Source: Cardinalis cardinalis (lineage: Eukaryota; Chordata; Aves; Passeriformes; Cardinalidae). From it: a stretch of DNA of 64,000 nucleotides. The first letter of the stretch is position 1, and the number at the start of each line of letters is the position of its first letter. The notes below the pieces were generated by a model, which worked only from the letters and a program-made list of their open reading frames with translations, was not told where the DNA came from and did no database searches. A program made the position numbers and the translations under genes. Location of the stretch: the NCBI GenBank assembly GCA_014549065.1, contig JACDOX010000118.1, positions 102,132 through 166,131 of the forward strand. Direction: 5' to 3'. Positions 1 to 10,601 of the stretch are shown piece after piece.

Positions 1-1379
1 AACCACCGTTTATAGATATGGAAATTCTTGTTACAATTGGACATGGAAAGGCTGGGTTCTGTGAATGGCTTCTGTAGTCAACAGTCCACAAATACATACA
101 TTGCTGTGGTCTAAAACCCTTAAAGCATTTTACAGGCATTACATAGAATAAATATTGTTGCGTGAAGCACTGTATGACAACCAAGAAATTAGTAGTGCAT
201 AAACATGTACTTAACTACATTCAAGAATAAATGGTATAAATGTTTTAACTTGGGAGGCTTGCTATTTTTTTACAAGCTGTATTACAAAAGGTTTTTTTTT
301 TTTTTTAATGAATACAGATGTTTGAAGAACACATTGACAGTTTCAGATATTGAGGAAGACAGTGTATAGGAAAAGGCGAAGAAAAATGTTAGGTAGTGCT
401 GAAATTGGAGATTTCCTAGATGAAAAAAAAGGTTCTGTGGTCAGAATAAAAGGGACATGTCACAGTATAGTTTTACCACTTCTCTTTGACATCCCTCTTT
501 AAGTACTAAACTGCAGAGGGTGTTAATGTTCATACAGCAATTTCCCTAATCACTAGCCTGTTTGAAATATTTTCCCCCTGCCCATGCTTCAACGTCTCAG
601 GAGGTTTTCTTTGTGTTTGTCCTCTCTTTTCTGGGGGTACTCCCTGCTTCAGAACTTGCGCTTGCTCCTGTTTGCTTTATCATCTTTTCACACTGTAGCT
701 CTTTCAGACCACCTTATACGTGAAAAATGAACAAAAGCATTTCCAGTACTGAGACTTGTGTTACTCTATCATTTGCTTTCCTCCTCTGGAGAAAGTTTCT
801 CAACTATTCCGTCTTTCTAACGTTTTCCTTGTACATGTTTCCTCTTTAATGATTGTCTCTATAGCTTGTGCTTTTCAACTCTTTTCAGCTCTTTTCAGCA
901 TAAATGGGGATTAAATGACTAAGAAGTTTTTTCAATGTGTTTTGGAGTTCTGTAATATATATGATTTACTTTCTGTGGCTGAAAATCAGGATAATAGGAA
1001 GGACAAGGAAGGTTTATCCCATCCTTTATTTGTCTGTATATATTTCAGAGCCATAAGGTCAAAGAAAATACCAGATTATGTTTTTCAGGTTATCCAGAAC
1101 AGTAAGAACATCCCAACAGTCATTACCTTTTAGAGTTGCTATCACAGCCCTAATAATTGATGACAAGGGCTATGTGTGACTGACGTACAACTAAGCTTAG
1201 GAGAGTATGTTTAGTGCCAGTTGCTTTTGAGGACCATTATTTTTATTATAATTATTTGAAGTAGCAATTATAATCTCAATTATTCCAGGTAAACTGGTTT
1301 TAGAGTGTCCCTGCTAGAGGGTAGATGGTCATTCAGCTTGGCACAGTATCCTCTGTCAATGAGAAAACATTCAAGCAAT
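1..1379. other. AT-rich non-coding DNA, no gene seen
   Basis: No open frame longer than 72 codons occurs and none resembles a known protein. A poly-T run lies near 292-306. The DNA is unremarkable vertebrate intergenic or intronic sequence up to the target-site duplication of the first LTR. I see no RNA gene, promoter or recognisable repeat family. Confidence 0.6.
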
Positions 1380-1385
1380 ATTGCT
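1380..1385. repeat. Left target-site duplication of the solo LTR
   Basis: The hexamer ATTGCT lies immediately before the TG of the LTR and is repeated exactly right after its terminal CA. This is the host DNA duplicated at integration. Confidence 0.85.
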
Positions 1386-1816
1386 TGTTGTGTTTGAGTT
1401 TGTGAGGTCCCCAGGATGAGGTGAGAGATAAGCAATCTGACTCCATGTTCTCAGAAGGCTGATTTATTATTTTATGATATGATATGATATTAAAAGAATA
1501 AGATACTAAAACTATACTAAAGAAAGAGAAAGGATACAGACAGAAGGCTTAATATGAATGAGGAATAAAAATGTATGACTGACTCCTCAAAGTCTGACAC
1601 AGCTGGACTGTGATTGGTCATTAATTAAAAACAATCCCCATGAAACCAATCAAACATGCACCTCTTGGTAAACAATGTCCAGACCTCATTACAAAGCAGC
1701 CAAACACAGGAGAAGCGAATTGGATAATTATTATTTACATTTTTCTCTGAGGCTTCTCAACTTCCCAGGAGAAGAAATCCTGGAGAAGGGATTTTTCAGA
1801 AAATATCATGGTGACA
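1386..1816 (-). mobile_element. Solo LTR of a class II (ERVK-like) endogenous retrovirus
   Basis: This 431-bp insertion starts with TG and ends with CA. It is bounded by a perfect 6-bp direct repeat, ATTGCT, at 1380-1385 and 1817-1822. TG...CA ends with a 6-bp duplication are typical of class II (alpha/beta-retrovirus-like) integrations. The sequence resembles an abundant songbird LTR family that I recognise by its ends (a GGTCCCCAGGATGAG motif near the left, GGGATTTTTCAG near the right), but I cannot name the subfamily with certainty. Minus-strand sense is favoured because CCAAT boxes (ATTGG on plus at 1613-1617 and 1719-1723), an AT-rich TATA-like stretch (1474-1496) and AATAAA (TTTATT on plus, 1463-1468) appear in that order on the minus strand; a CCAAT on plus at 1646-1650 is a counter-signal. 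There is no internal region, so it is best explained as the product of LTR-LTR recombination. It carries no coding capacity. Confidence 0.85.
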
Positions 1817-1822
1817 ATTGCT
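1817..1822. repeat. Right target-site duplication of the solo LTR
   Basis: An exact second copy of ATTGCT directly follows the LTR's terminal CA, fixing the right boundary of the insertion. Confidence 0.85.
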
Positions 1823-4800
1823 TCCCTCTCTTAGAATAGAGACACATATGTGCATGCAAATAAATGCAAAAGGAAACAACCAGAGCCTCTCAGCATTCTT
1901 TTTTTTTTTTAATGGTATCTCTTCCTCACACTTTCACTCCTTCTCTGTTTAGATCCTGCATCAGCATGTTGTTGATTTTAAAGTATTTTACAGGCATTCC
2001 ACATGTGTAGGGGTCATAAATACCGCTTATCCATGTGGAACAGACTCACACTGGAAAATACATTTAAAGTCATTCTTCCATCTCAGATAATCTAGTCTTT
2101 GCTGCCAAAATGAACGATGTGTATGCTCCTGGGTGCTGTGCAGGCCATGCCCCCAGGCCTCCATCTCTGGGAATTTTTTGTGGGTAGAAAAAAAGAGGAT
2201 TTCATTTTCCATACTATCGTGTGAAGCTGGGAGCCTGATGTGTTTGCCCAAGTAAAAACTCCTCAGACAGAGCTTCACATGGAGAGGTCTGACAGGAACT
2301 TAGATCTGGGAACCAAGTCCTTTCCCACTGCTCTGTAATGAGACATTTAGAAATAGATAGCCTTTGTGATAATTTCAGAACATAGAAAGGATCTTCAGAA
2401 TTTCTGTGAAAAATGAGACTTCTCGCCACCTCAGTTTTTCACCCCAAATGACTTAGCAGTATGTTTGAGACAAATGTCAAATAGTCTTTTGGTGCCACAC
2501 TTATTTTTTTTGGGTATCAAGCAGTTTTAAGCCTTTATGTTCTTGTTGAAAAATAAATAAGTAGAATATATAATAGAGTTGCTACTCAGATATTTATGCT
2601 CTAGGAAGTTGAATGTTGTTCAACTGGATTATTTTTTGTGCTGCAGATATAGTGTCAATTCAATGGGTAGAAGCCAAACCCAAACAACAGAACAAAGCAA
2701 ATATCTTTGAAGTTTTCCCAGTCCGTGGCTATCCATTCTGTAAGTTCACATGTTCATTCACATGGATGTAGTAGTGGGGGACAGNGTTTCTTCTCCCCTA
2801 ATTTGTTTACATAATGTTTTATTTGCTCAGAATGTGGATGGAACAAGGTCAAGAGCTCAGTCTCGTCTTCAGGCAACCCTGTTGGTGGAATTGTAGTGAT
2901 TTTAGTTAAACATTTCTTAGTTATACATATGTTTATTTGAACAGACCAGCATTTCTTTCCAAGAAGTTGAGAGATAAATTTAGTATCCTATGTAAGAATT
3001 TCTGCAGTAATATTGCAGAGTTTTAGGAAAATAGGTGTTTTGGGAAAAGAAAATGGAGAGAGAAATTATTTTATAAAACTTACCACGTATCGTAAACTGT
3101 AACAGCTTTTTGGATTTTCAATGTATTTTAAAAAATGGTTTTAATTCTGATTTTATCCTTAACAAGAAAATTGCAGTATGACATACCTGGCTAGTAATTT
3201 GGTGTTGTGGAATATTTATGTTCCTTAAAAATCTTACCCTAGAAATTATTCCCATTCCTATAGTACCGATTCAAAGGATACAGTAAGAAAGGTCTTAAAT
3301 CCTGTTGTGCTCACCATATGTGTTTACAAAAGTTTCTAAGAATGGTGGCACTGAGAAACAAAAGTTTACAAATTGTCTCTGCTCTACAGTGGATGAACGT
3401 GTTTGGTGCCTTTATTTACTTTGACACTAAGAGATATTAAATTAAAAAAGAAATGGCGGAGGGGAGGAAAGCAGTAGTATATTTCCAGTATAAATAATTT
3501 CTGTAGTAATAGTAGGAAAAAAAAAGCATTTATACTAGGAAGTTAATGGTATAAACTTTTTCATTAAAGTTATTAAAATATTTTTATTCTACATGCAAGT
3601 TGTCAGGATTTGACTTCTGTGGCATCATTGAATAGAGCATGTTAATTCTTTTGAGGAGTCTTTGATCTATCTATAGTTTCCCAGATTTGTATAATTCCTC
3701 TTGATCCACAAGTTCTCCTTAATCCTGTTCTTTGGAATGACTCTGATAGGTCACTCACACTCTATTTTACAAGGAGGACATCTGTAATAAAAGCCAGATA
3801 GTTGTCATATCTCAAAATTTAGAGTTCAGTTTTACACTTGGACCTTAGAGAGTCCTTGGTCTTGCCATCTTCCTGCAATTATTAGAGAAGTTTTGTATGT
3901 CCTTCATTGTTGGGTAAAATAAACTCTTGTGGCAAGCTTTTTCTTAGTTTATAATTCATTGGAACATGTAGGTGAAGTTGGACGAAACCTTGTGTTTCAG
4001 AGGAGCAGAAGGCCAGTGCCTGCCACAGAAGCTGCCCAGGGCAGAATCTGTGGAGCTGCAGTGCCAGTTCTTATCCGTGGCACCAGTGGCTATGGCACAG
4101 GCTTGGCACTGCTGTCCTGGGTTCCAGAAAGGGGCATGAAATTAGTGTCATTTTCAAAACAACATGCACAAAGCTGAGATGTATCGTAGACTGAGGCACT
4201 CTGTCCTGCTAAGACAGATACTCCTCAGAGTATTGCAGTAGCAAACAGTAGTCATTTATTAGTAGTTCTGAAGAAATAATTTGCAATAAAACCTTATTTC
4301 TTCAGGAAAACATACATAGCATCTTTTTTTTGGTCAAGACACAGTTTAAATAAGTAATAGTTTAACATAGCTTATGAATGTTAGCACTTGAGTCAAGAGT
4401 TATATTTTTAAATAATCGAGTTTTTCCCTAATTCACAGGAAATAAGAAGAGATGCTCCTAAATGTTGTCAGAATGCTTTTAGAATGTGCTATTTGTCATA
4501 TGCATGAAAATGAAAATTGGTTTTATGAAATAGTGTAGACAAAAATAAAAGGCATACATTAGCTTGTCTTCTGATATATTGGCTATATTATTATACTATG
4601 CAGCTTTAGCACTTGACCTTACATGTCACTAATATAATACACATTTTATGATACAGTTACACTGAATACTCTTTGTGAATACTGCACTACATCCCAAGGT
4701 TAGGATAAAGATAAGATGCATTAAAACAGTATCTCTGACACTATTAATAAAGAAAATCAATCATTCTGCTGCTTCCTCTTCCCTTGCTTGAAATTTCAAG

Positions 4801-7800
4801 ATCAGCAGCTTCCAATAATTATTTTTCCAGCTCTACTGGTATGGTTGCTGCACAGAAACTCTTCTGGGCTTGTTTCCCATGAAAGGCTTTGACAACATTA
4901 CTGATGAAACAGTAATGGTCTTTTTTATCTGAACATACTGCCGTGCTGAATACATGAAAGGATTGTGATTGGGGGTTTGTTTTGTTTTGTGGTGTATATA
5001 CATATGTTCTGTTTCTATTTACATTACTAGATTCAGCTGCTCTGACTTCATTGATGATGCAGTTTCTTTGAAGTGAGTGCTGCCAGGTGTATTCGCCTGA
5101 GATGTACGCTAAATGTTAGTGGGTTTTAATTGCAGCAGAGAAGGGCAAGGCAATAGAAGTAACCATCCAAATGATGGAAGAAAAATAATTTAAGAATGTA
5201 TAAGAAATTGAAATGAACAAATGAGAAGCAGTACAAAATTCAGAAAGAGGATACTATGGACTAAAGCTATCTGTTATTTAAACAGCATAGCAATAGCTGT
5301 TGATGAAGAAATAGTGTTTCAAAGGAGGAAAATTTGGCTGCTGTTCAGTAAAAACGATGGGAAAAATTTTGGAAAGCATCTTTTATCATTTTGCTAAAGT
5401 TAGGCTCAGAAAGACACTTGAAAAACAAAATTTAAAATGTTAATTCTGGGCTTATTCCCCTTGTGTAGGAGAATGGCATCATGCAATGGGAGGTTGTCGT
5501 TGTATAAGAGAGATCAGAAGCACAGTAGCTATCAAATGTGGCAAAAGCTTTCATACCAGATAGGATAAATCTAGAGATAATATATGGCCCTGGACATGCT
5601 GGAGTTTCTAGACACGACAATTTAAATGAAGTATTAGAGACATCCTGTAAGTACACAGCAGCAAGTCCAGTGGGAATGAATGGCCTCAAACTGATCTGAT
5701 GTAGCCACATAATTCAGGCATATCTTTTCTGACCTGAAGACATGGGGCAGTGCAAAATCAAAGTTACTTCTAAAACTATCATTTGCAGTTGGCCTTTCTG
5801 AGAAATGTGTTGTGCAAGGACAAAATGCTGTTACAAATCTACTTCTAGAGGTATTACTGGAATGAATAAACTGGAATTCCAACTGTTCACCAATAATAAC
5901 ACNAAAAGAGCTGCCAGGAAAATGTAGTCTGGGCAAAACAGAAAAAAACTATCTCAGGAAATATCTCATGATTTTCCAGCAGTGATAAGAAACCTGAGGC
6001 AAAGTGTAGGGTGACCCTGAGGATGTTGATGTCTTGAGCTTTACCATGTGCTATATAGTAAAGGTAGAACAATATGTTTATAAATATATATTAGCATGTA
6101 TGGCTGCATGGACATTGCATCCATTTATTAAATCATTTAGTTCTGTATACTGCAAGCCACTACTTGCATCACCACTTTTCTATCAGATGGAGATCATCCA
6201 TCATGCAACAAATTTTGTTTTTAAACATTTACCTCTATGGTTTTATGTGCTGACTTGTGACATCACTGCTTTGGTCACTATTCTGCTGCAGCAGTTATCT
6301 TGGGGTGAATCTTTATTTTATTTTACTGATGAAATGTATTTAGAGAGCTTGTTAGCAAAGAACATAACTGAGCCAAAGTCATATCTTCGTTCAGGTTTTT
6401 TGTAGCTTCCAGCCCTTAAAATCTCCATGTGCCTTTATTTCTGATTGCTTAACTCTGAATTCCAGCTTCAGGCATCCACATTAGGTGTTGATGACAGCAG
6501 AGGACTTTTTGTGGGTTTTTTTTACTAGCAAGTTGAACTCCAGCTATTGCACTGTAAGTGCTAATTGGCTAGTTGTCCTTATTGCATTGTGCAATAAACT
6601 TTAAGCAAACTGTAAGTTCACACAAAATGTAGTCCAAACCAGGAATTGTCAAAATGTGTTAAAATGTCTTGTTTCAATGTTTTTGCTGAAATATTCTGAA
6701 GAGGCTGAAATATTGTTATAGGCATCTGTTTTATAAATATTTATCTAAAAGAACAACTATATTGCAACTTTTTATTGCCATGAAGATTAACAAGCAACTC
6801 AGATTTCTTGCCACATCATGAAATGTTAAAAAAGGATGAAGATATTCTCTATTCTGTCTTTCTGTATTGCAATGGTTTCTTTTACTTTAGCACTACATAC
6901 AAAAAGCCAAATTGAGCAGAAAATTGATGGGTTTTCTTTTGGTGGGGTTTTTAAGGATTCAACAGATAGTAGAACTTTCTCAGTTTTGGATTGGCATGTA
7001 AGTAACAATTACAGGATGAAGAAAATTTCAGTGAAGCCTTAGCGCTGTCTGTTGAATTTTTGTTTCAGGTGCTCTTGTGAGAACAGTCTCACCCAGAAAC
7101 ATTTGTACTCATTTAGAATTTCTGTTAAATAACTTGATACTTTCAAAAGTATTTAATATACTGAATATGTTTTTCATTAAAGAAAAAGATCATTGTCTTT
7201 GCTTTTTCAATATATTAAAATATAAGTCCATTAAGGGGACACTGAAGGGATAGTCTACATTATTCTGCTCTATTTTGTGGATAAAGTACAATATTCCAGA
7301 GTGCAGAGAGGAAATTCCATTCTGCAAGTGCTAAATCTATCTAGAGAGAGGAAATTACTCTGAAAATATTTGGGAGTAACTGCATTTGTTCATTGAAATC
7401 ACTTTGTACTCAATGAAGAAAGAAAATCTGTAATTGAAACAAAAAACAACAAAATATGTCAGAAAGAAGGGAATATGCTGGACTTGTAATTGAACAAGTG
7501 AGTCAATATTTCATCACCCAGAAAGTTGCAAATAAAGCACCTCTTCACCTACCTAGTAGCTTTCTCCTTTTTGATATCCCAGCACATTTTATACTTGCAA
7601 GTGCTGAGATGGTGTTGCAATGTTTTTAATGCTGATGACAGCAAGTACTCAATTCTGCCATTTTCCTGCATGGTTTAGGTTTACAATCTAGTAAAAGATT
7701 TAACTTGGTACAGACTTCTTCCAGCTTTAGTGGACTGCTTGCTAAGTGGTTATGAAAATATTTTGTTCTGCTGTACTGGCTCAAAACCTTTGTGCTGAAC

Positions 7801-9878
7801 AAGTTTCAGTTGAATTGCATGAAGGCTTTTTCATAAAGTGATATTGCTGCTAATCAAGAGAGTTAGAAACTGAGTGTTTGATGTTTTTTGGATTCTTTTT
7901 AGCTCAGTGACGTTAATACAAGCCTATGCTGACATATGGTGTTTTTACTTCAGAAGAGTTTCTTATGTGCCCTTAAAAGTATCTTTTTAAAAATATCACC
8001 TTTGAAAATTCTGTGTTTCTCCACTCTCTCATAAACTCTGAATACAGAGAAACTTTCTTTAAAAGTATCAAAATTTACTCTTTACAGAACTTGTATATCC
8101 CCATTAATGTTTCAGACCTTATGCCGTGTACATTGATTGACTACTTTGCTTTCTGTAACTGAATTAAAGAAGATAGAAGCCATATTCTTAAAAATGAACA
8201 GTAATTAAAGAAAAAAATATTTTAAGTGAAGGTATGTCCAAGAAACAGGTTCGTGTAACACACCACAACTTTACTTAGGGATGCAGCATGACCCCAGACA
8301 TCTATTGAACATCAAATTAACTTCAGTAAGTTCATTAAGCTATGTGACACTGGCCCACAGCAACCTTCATGAAAGCTTAATCTAGATTCCTGCCAGTGAA
8401 GTCAAGAACAGGGGAATAGTGTTGCCTTCAAGGATGCTGGGTCAGACTTTTAAATCAGAAGTGATCTTGCCAGATGTACAAATCAGGAAGCTTTCAAGTG
8501 TAATAATGTCTTTGTTTTATAGCACTTTTACCTTCTAACTCACAGACTGCATTGAAGCATGATGTGCCAGTGACTGCTGAGTCAGGGCAAGAAAATAGAT
8601 AACAACTTCAGATGCATAAAAAATCATTCTGATTAGGAAGATTTTTCTGCTGAAATTATTTATAGCAAGATGGACCTGGCTAGGATGTAAGGGCATGTGA
8701 GGTTGCAGTGGCATGGAAGGAGGAAGGGGAGCTGAAGAGCTTGGAAGCAGGTGGGCCCCCAGAATTGCAACCTTTCTCATGAGGAAATTGGCTTTCCTGC
8801 CTCCCCAAAGTGAACCCAGATGCTTCAGGCTCTTTAGTGTCCTACAGATATAAATGTTCTGCACACTAATGGTGGATTATGTACAGACTTCCATGCCCCA
8901 CAATTTCCCTGCAAAGCACTACTGAGAAAAAAGAGTAATGAGAGGGATGCTGGTATTAATGGGATGCTGGGAACAAAAAGAACACCAAAAAATCCAGCCT
9001 AAGTAGGAGAAAGGTAAAACAGAGTCTTTGAGGGCTTCCATTCTCTCTCAAATTTCATATTTACCAGATATGAATCTTGAACGGAGAAAATGGATGAACT
9101 TTTGGTCTTGTCTTGCTCGTTGGTATCTAAAAAGTTTGTGACATATTTTTGAGGGAGGGCTTTGAGACACACAGTGACTGCTGTTATCAATGTTGAACTG
9201 TGTATCCTAAGATTCAGGAGTGTTTTCATTTCTGTTTGAATCCCCGTGGCTGCCGTCAACATGTAAAATGCATCACTACCCTCAGGCTAAAGTCAGATAT
9301 ATGTCAACTCCAATGGGAGCTGCAAGCTTGTGGAATTACATTATGTTTGAGAAAAGAATAAGAAAATTGATATCCTTAATGGACACTAGCTATTTCCTGA
9401 AAGAGACTGTTTCACTCATGCCACATGTTTTCAAAGGACCTTCTTGAATTTAATATCTAGTACTTTAAAAGGATTTTCTTTGATTTCATCTTAGAACCAA
9501 CAAGATGTTAAAGATGAAAATTTGTAAAATGGTGGATGATTTGAAATTATTAATTCTTTGGTTTTTGAGACACTCGAAGCAAATTTTCAGAAATCACTTA
9601 GTATACCATGAAAGACAAGTTGTGTCACCTCAAGAACTGCAACCTGGGGAAGCAAAATCACCAGGCACCACTGAAAATCTTGAAAACTACCAGAAACATT
9701 AGTACAGCTGGAGAATAGCAACCTAACACAGCACCAAGGTTTTGCATCCACTTACAGTCATGTAACAAAAGAACGACATTTGAAAAAGCAAATACTCTAT
9801 TAAATGTAACATCCCAAACAGAGGATATCTTTGCTGTACATAACTTGATTTTTGAAAAATTCAACTAAAAAAATACTG
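1823..9878. other. Non-coding DNA between the two LTR insertions
   Basis: This 8-kb block has no supportable gene. The longest open frames are 123 codons (plus strand, 6034-6405) and 109 codons (minus, 8535-8864); neither shows a known domain, and both are interpreted as chance. A GC-richer patch at about 4000-4140 and another at 8690-8830 stand out mildly but match nothing I recognise. The 5280-6405 stretch has a slightly coding-like look on the plus strand and is discussed as a finding. No tRNA, satellite or CR1 fragment was recognised. Confidence 0.55.
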
Positions 9879-9884
9879 AAGTGG

Positions 9885-9917
9885 TGCAGCAATCAGCTGG
9901 TTAGAAACGTCCCGGCT
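9885..9917 (-). repeat. 33-bp remnant of the second (3') LTR
   Basis: These 33 bp are identical to 10039-10071, the end of the full LTR next to the primer-binding site. Homology stops sharply after base 9917 (GGAGC follows here, AGCAT follows in the other copy). It supplies the terminal TG on the plus strand and abuts the left target duplication, so it is the true outer end of the original provirus rather than a random duplication. Confidence 0.8.
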
Positions 9918-10017
9918 GGAGCGCCACCCACTAAAACTGGGTCTGCTCCCACTGGGGGTTTTTCTGACGGCCAGTGAAGCTCTTCAGCTTCGTCCGTGAA
10001 GTCAGGGGATCGTCTGT
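9918..10017 (-). other. Residual retroviral leader
   Basis: About 100 bp between the primer-binding site and the deletion junction. It is the untranslated region expected upstream of gag, with no open frame of note. It stops abruptly at 9918 where the 33-bp LTR tail begins, which marks the deletion breakpoint. Confidence 0.65.
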
Positions 10018-10035
10018 GCCCCACGTTGGGCGCCA
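10018..10035 (-). promoter_or_regulatory. Retroviral primer-binding site for tRNA-Lys
   Basis: On the minus strand the 18 nt read TGGCGCCCAACGTGGGGC, the canonical site complementary to the 3' end of tRNA-Lys(1,2) as used by several beta-retroviruses. It lies 3 nt after the terminal CA of the LTR, which is the expected position. This site fixes the element's orientation and class. All 18 positions match the motif as I know it. Confidence 0.9.
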
Positions 10036-10038
10036 AGA

Positions 10039-10595
10039 TGCAGCAATCAGCTGGTTAGAAACGTCCCGGCTAGCATGTGCAGCGACCACTGGCAGCGGGG
10101 AAGCCCCTCACCTCGGAGCGGCGGGATCGGGCTCGCGCTTCCCGNAGGCACCCAGAGGGGAATCCGGGGACGTTGCTAGATGCAGGACGAAGCTGACAGA
10201 AGCTGCTAGCAGCAGAAATAAGAAGGCGGACTCCAGCTGGGTTTTAGTCCAAGTTTACTTCATCTCAGGGGAACCAGCAGCAGGAGACAAAGAAAAAGGC
10301 GTGTCCCTCCAGGTTATNAAGTGTGAAGGGGCAGAGGAGGAACAAATCCCGGCAGCCAACAGGAATCCGGGGGGGAGTGGGGTACATAAGATAGACAGAT
10401 GATACAGAGCAATCAGGGCAGCTGGAAGGTGGGACCCGTGTTTCCCCTCGAATCCCTCGAAGCCCAGGACAGAATTTTCTGGAGAAGAGGGTGGTGGGCA
10501 AGGGTGATTGACATTTACCGAGGAGGGGGAGAACCAGGGCGAAACCATTACAAAACAGGGGGAAACAGAACAGTCCAACTAAACACAACACAGCA
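10039..10595 (-). repeat. Full-length LTR of the collapsed provirus
   Basis: A 557-bp LTR in minus-strand sense, starting TGCTGTG and ending GCTGCA next to the primer-binding site. A TATA-like stretch containing one ambiguous base (plus 10313-10319, base 10318 is N) and an AGTAAA polyadenylation-type signal (TTTACT on plus at 10254-10259) follow one another in the sense direction, consistent with a U3-R-U5 arrangement. The exact R boundaries cannot be set from sequence alone. Plus-strand open frames crossing it are antisense and not genes. Confidence 0.75.
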
Positions 10596-10601
10596 TAGTG
10601 G

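Larger units (their letters stand above)
9885..10595 (-). mobile_element. Collapsed ERVK-like provirus: LTR, PBS, leader and LTR tail
   Basis: Read on the minus strand this 711-bp element runs: complete 5' LTR (10595 to 10039), 3-nt spacer, primer-binding site (10035 to 10018), about 100 bp of untranslated leader (10017 to 9918), then the last 33 bp of an LTR (9917 to 9885). The two LTR 3' ends, 9885-9917 and 10039-10071, are identical over 33 bp. The whole is bounded by TG...CA and flanked by AAGTGG (9879-9884) and TAGTGG (10596-10601), a 6-bp target duplication with one mismatch. Essentially all coding DNA and most of the second LTR are gone, so a large internal deletion joined the leader to the 3' LTR tail. 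No gag, pol or env sequence remains. The block is far richer in GC and CpG than its surroundings, suggesting a fairly recent insertion. The Lys-type PBS and 6-bp duplication point to a beta-retrovirus-like (class II) lineage. Confidence 0.85.

Noticed and set aside
116..145. Near-repeat of a 24-mer (TTTTACAGGCATT core) at about 1978-2003
   Set aside because: Two copies with mismatches and no longer shared flank, too short to call a repeat family or duplication.
6836..7042. 68-codon frame with a signal-peptide-like start
   Set aside because: A hydrophobic N-terminus is common in chance frames of T-rich DNA, and an antisense frame of similar length covers it.
9974..10402. Longest open frame in the window (142 codons, plus strand)
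   Set aside because: It is antisense to the LTR and leader of the collapsed provirus, contains two ambiguous codons, and its length comes from the GC-rich composition with few stops.
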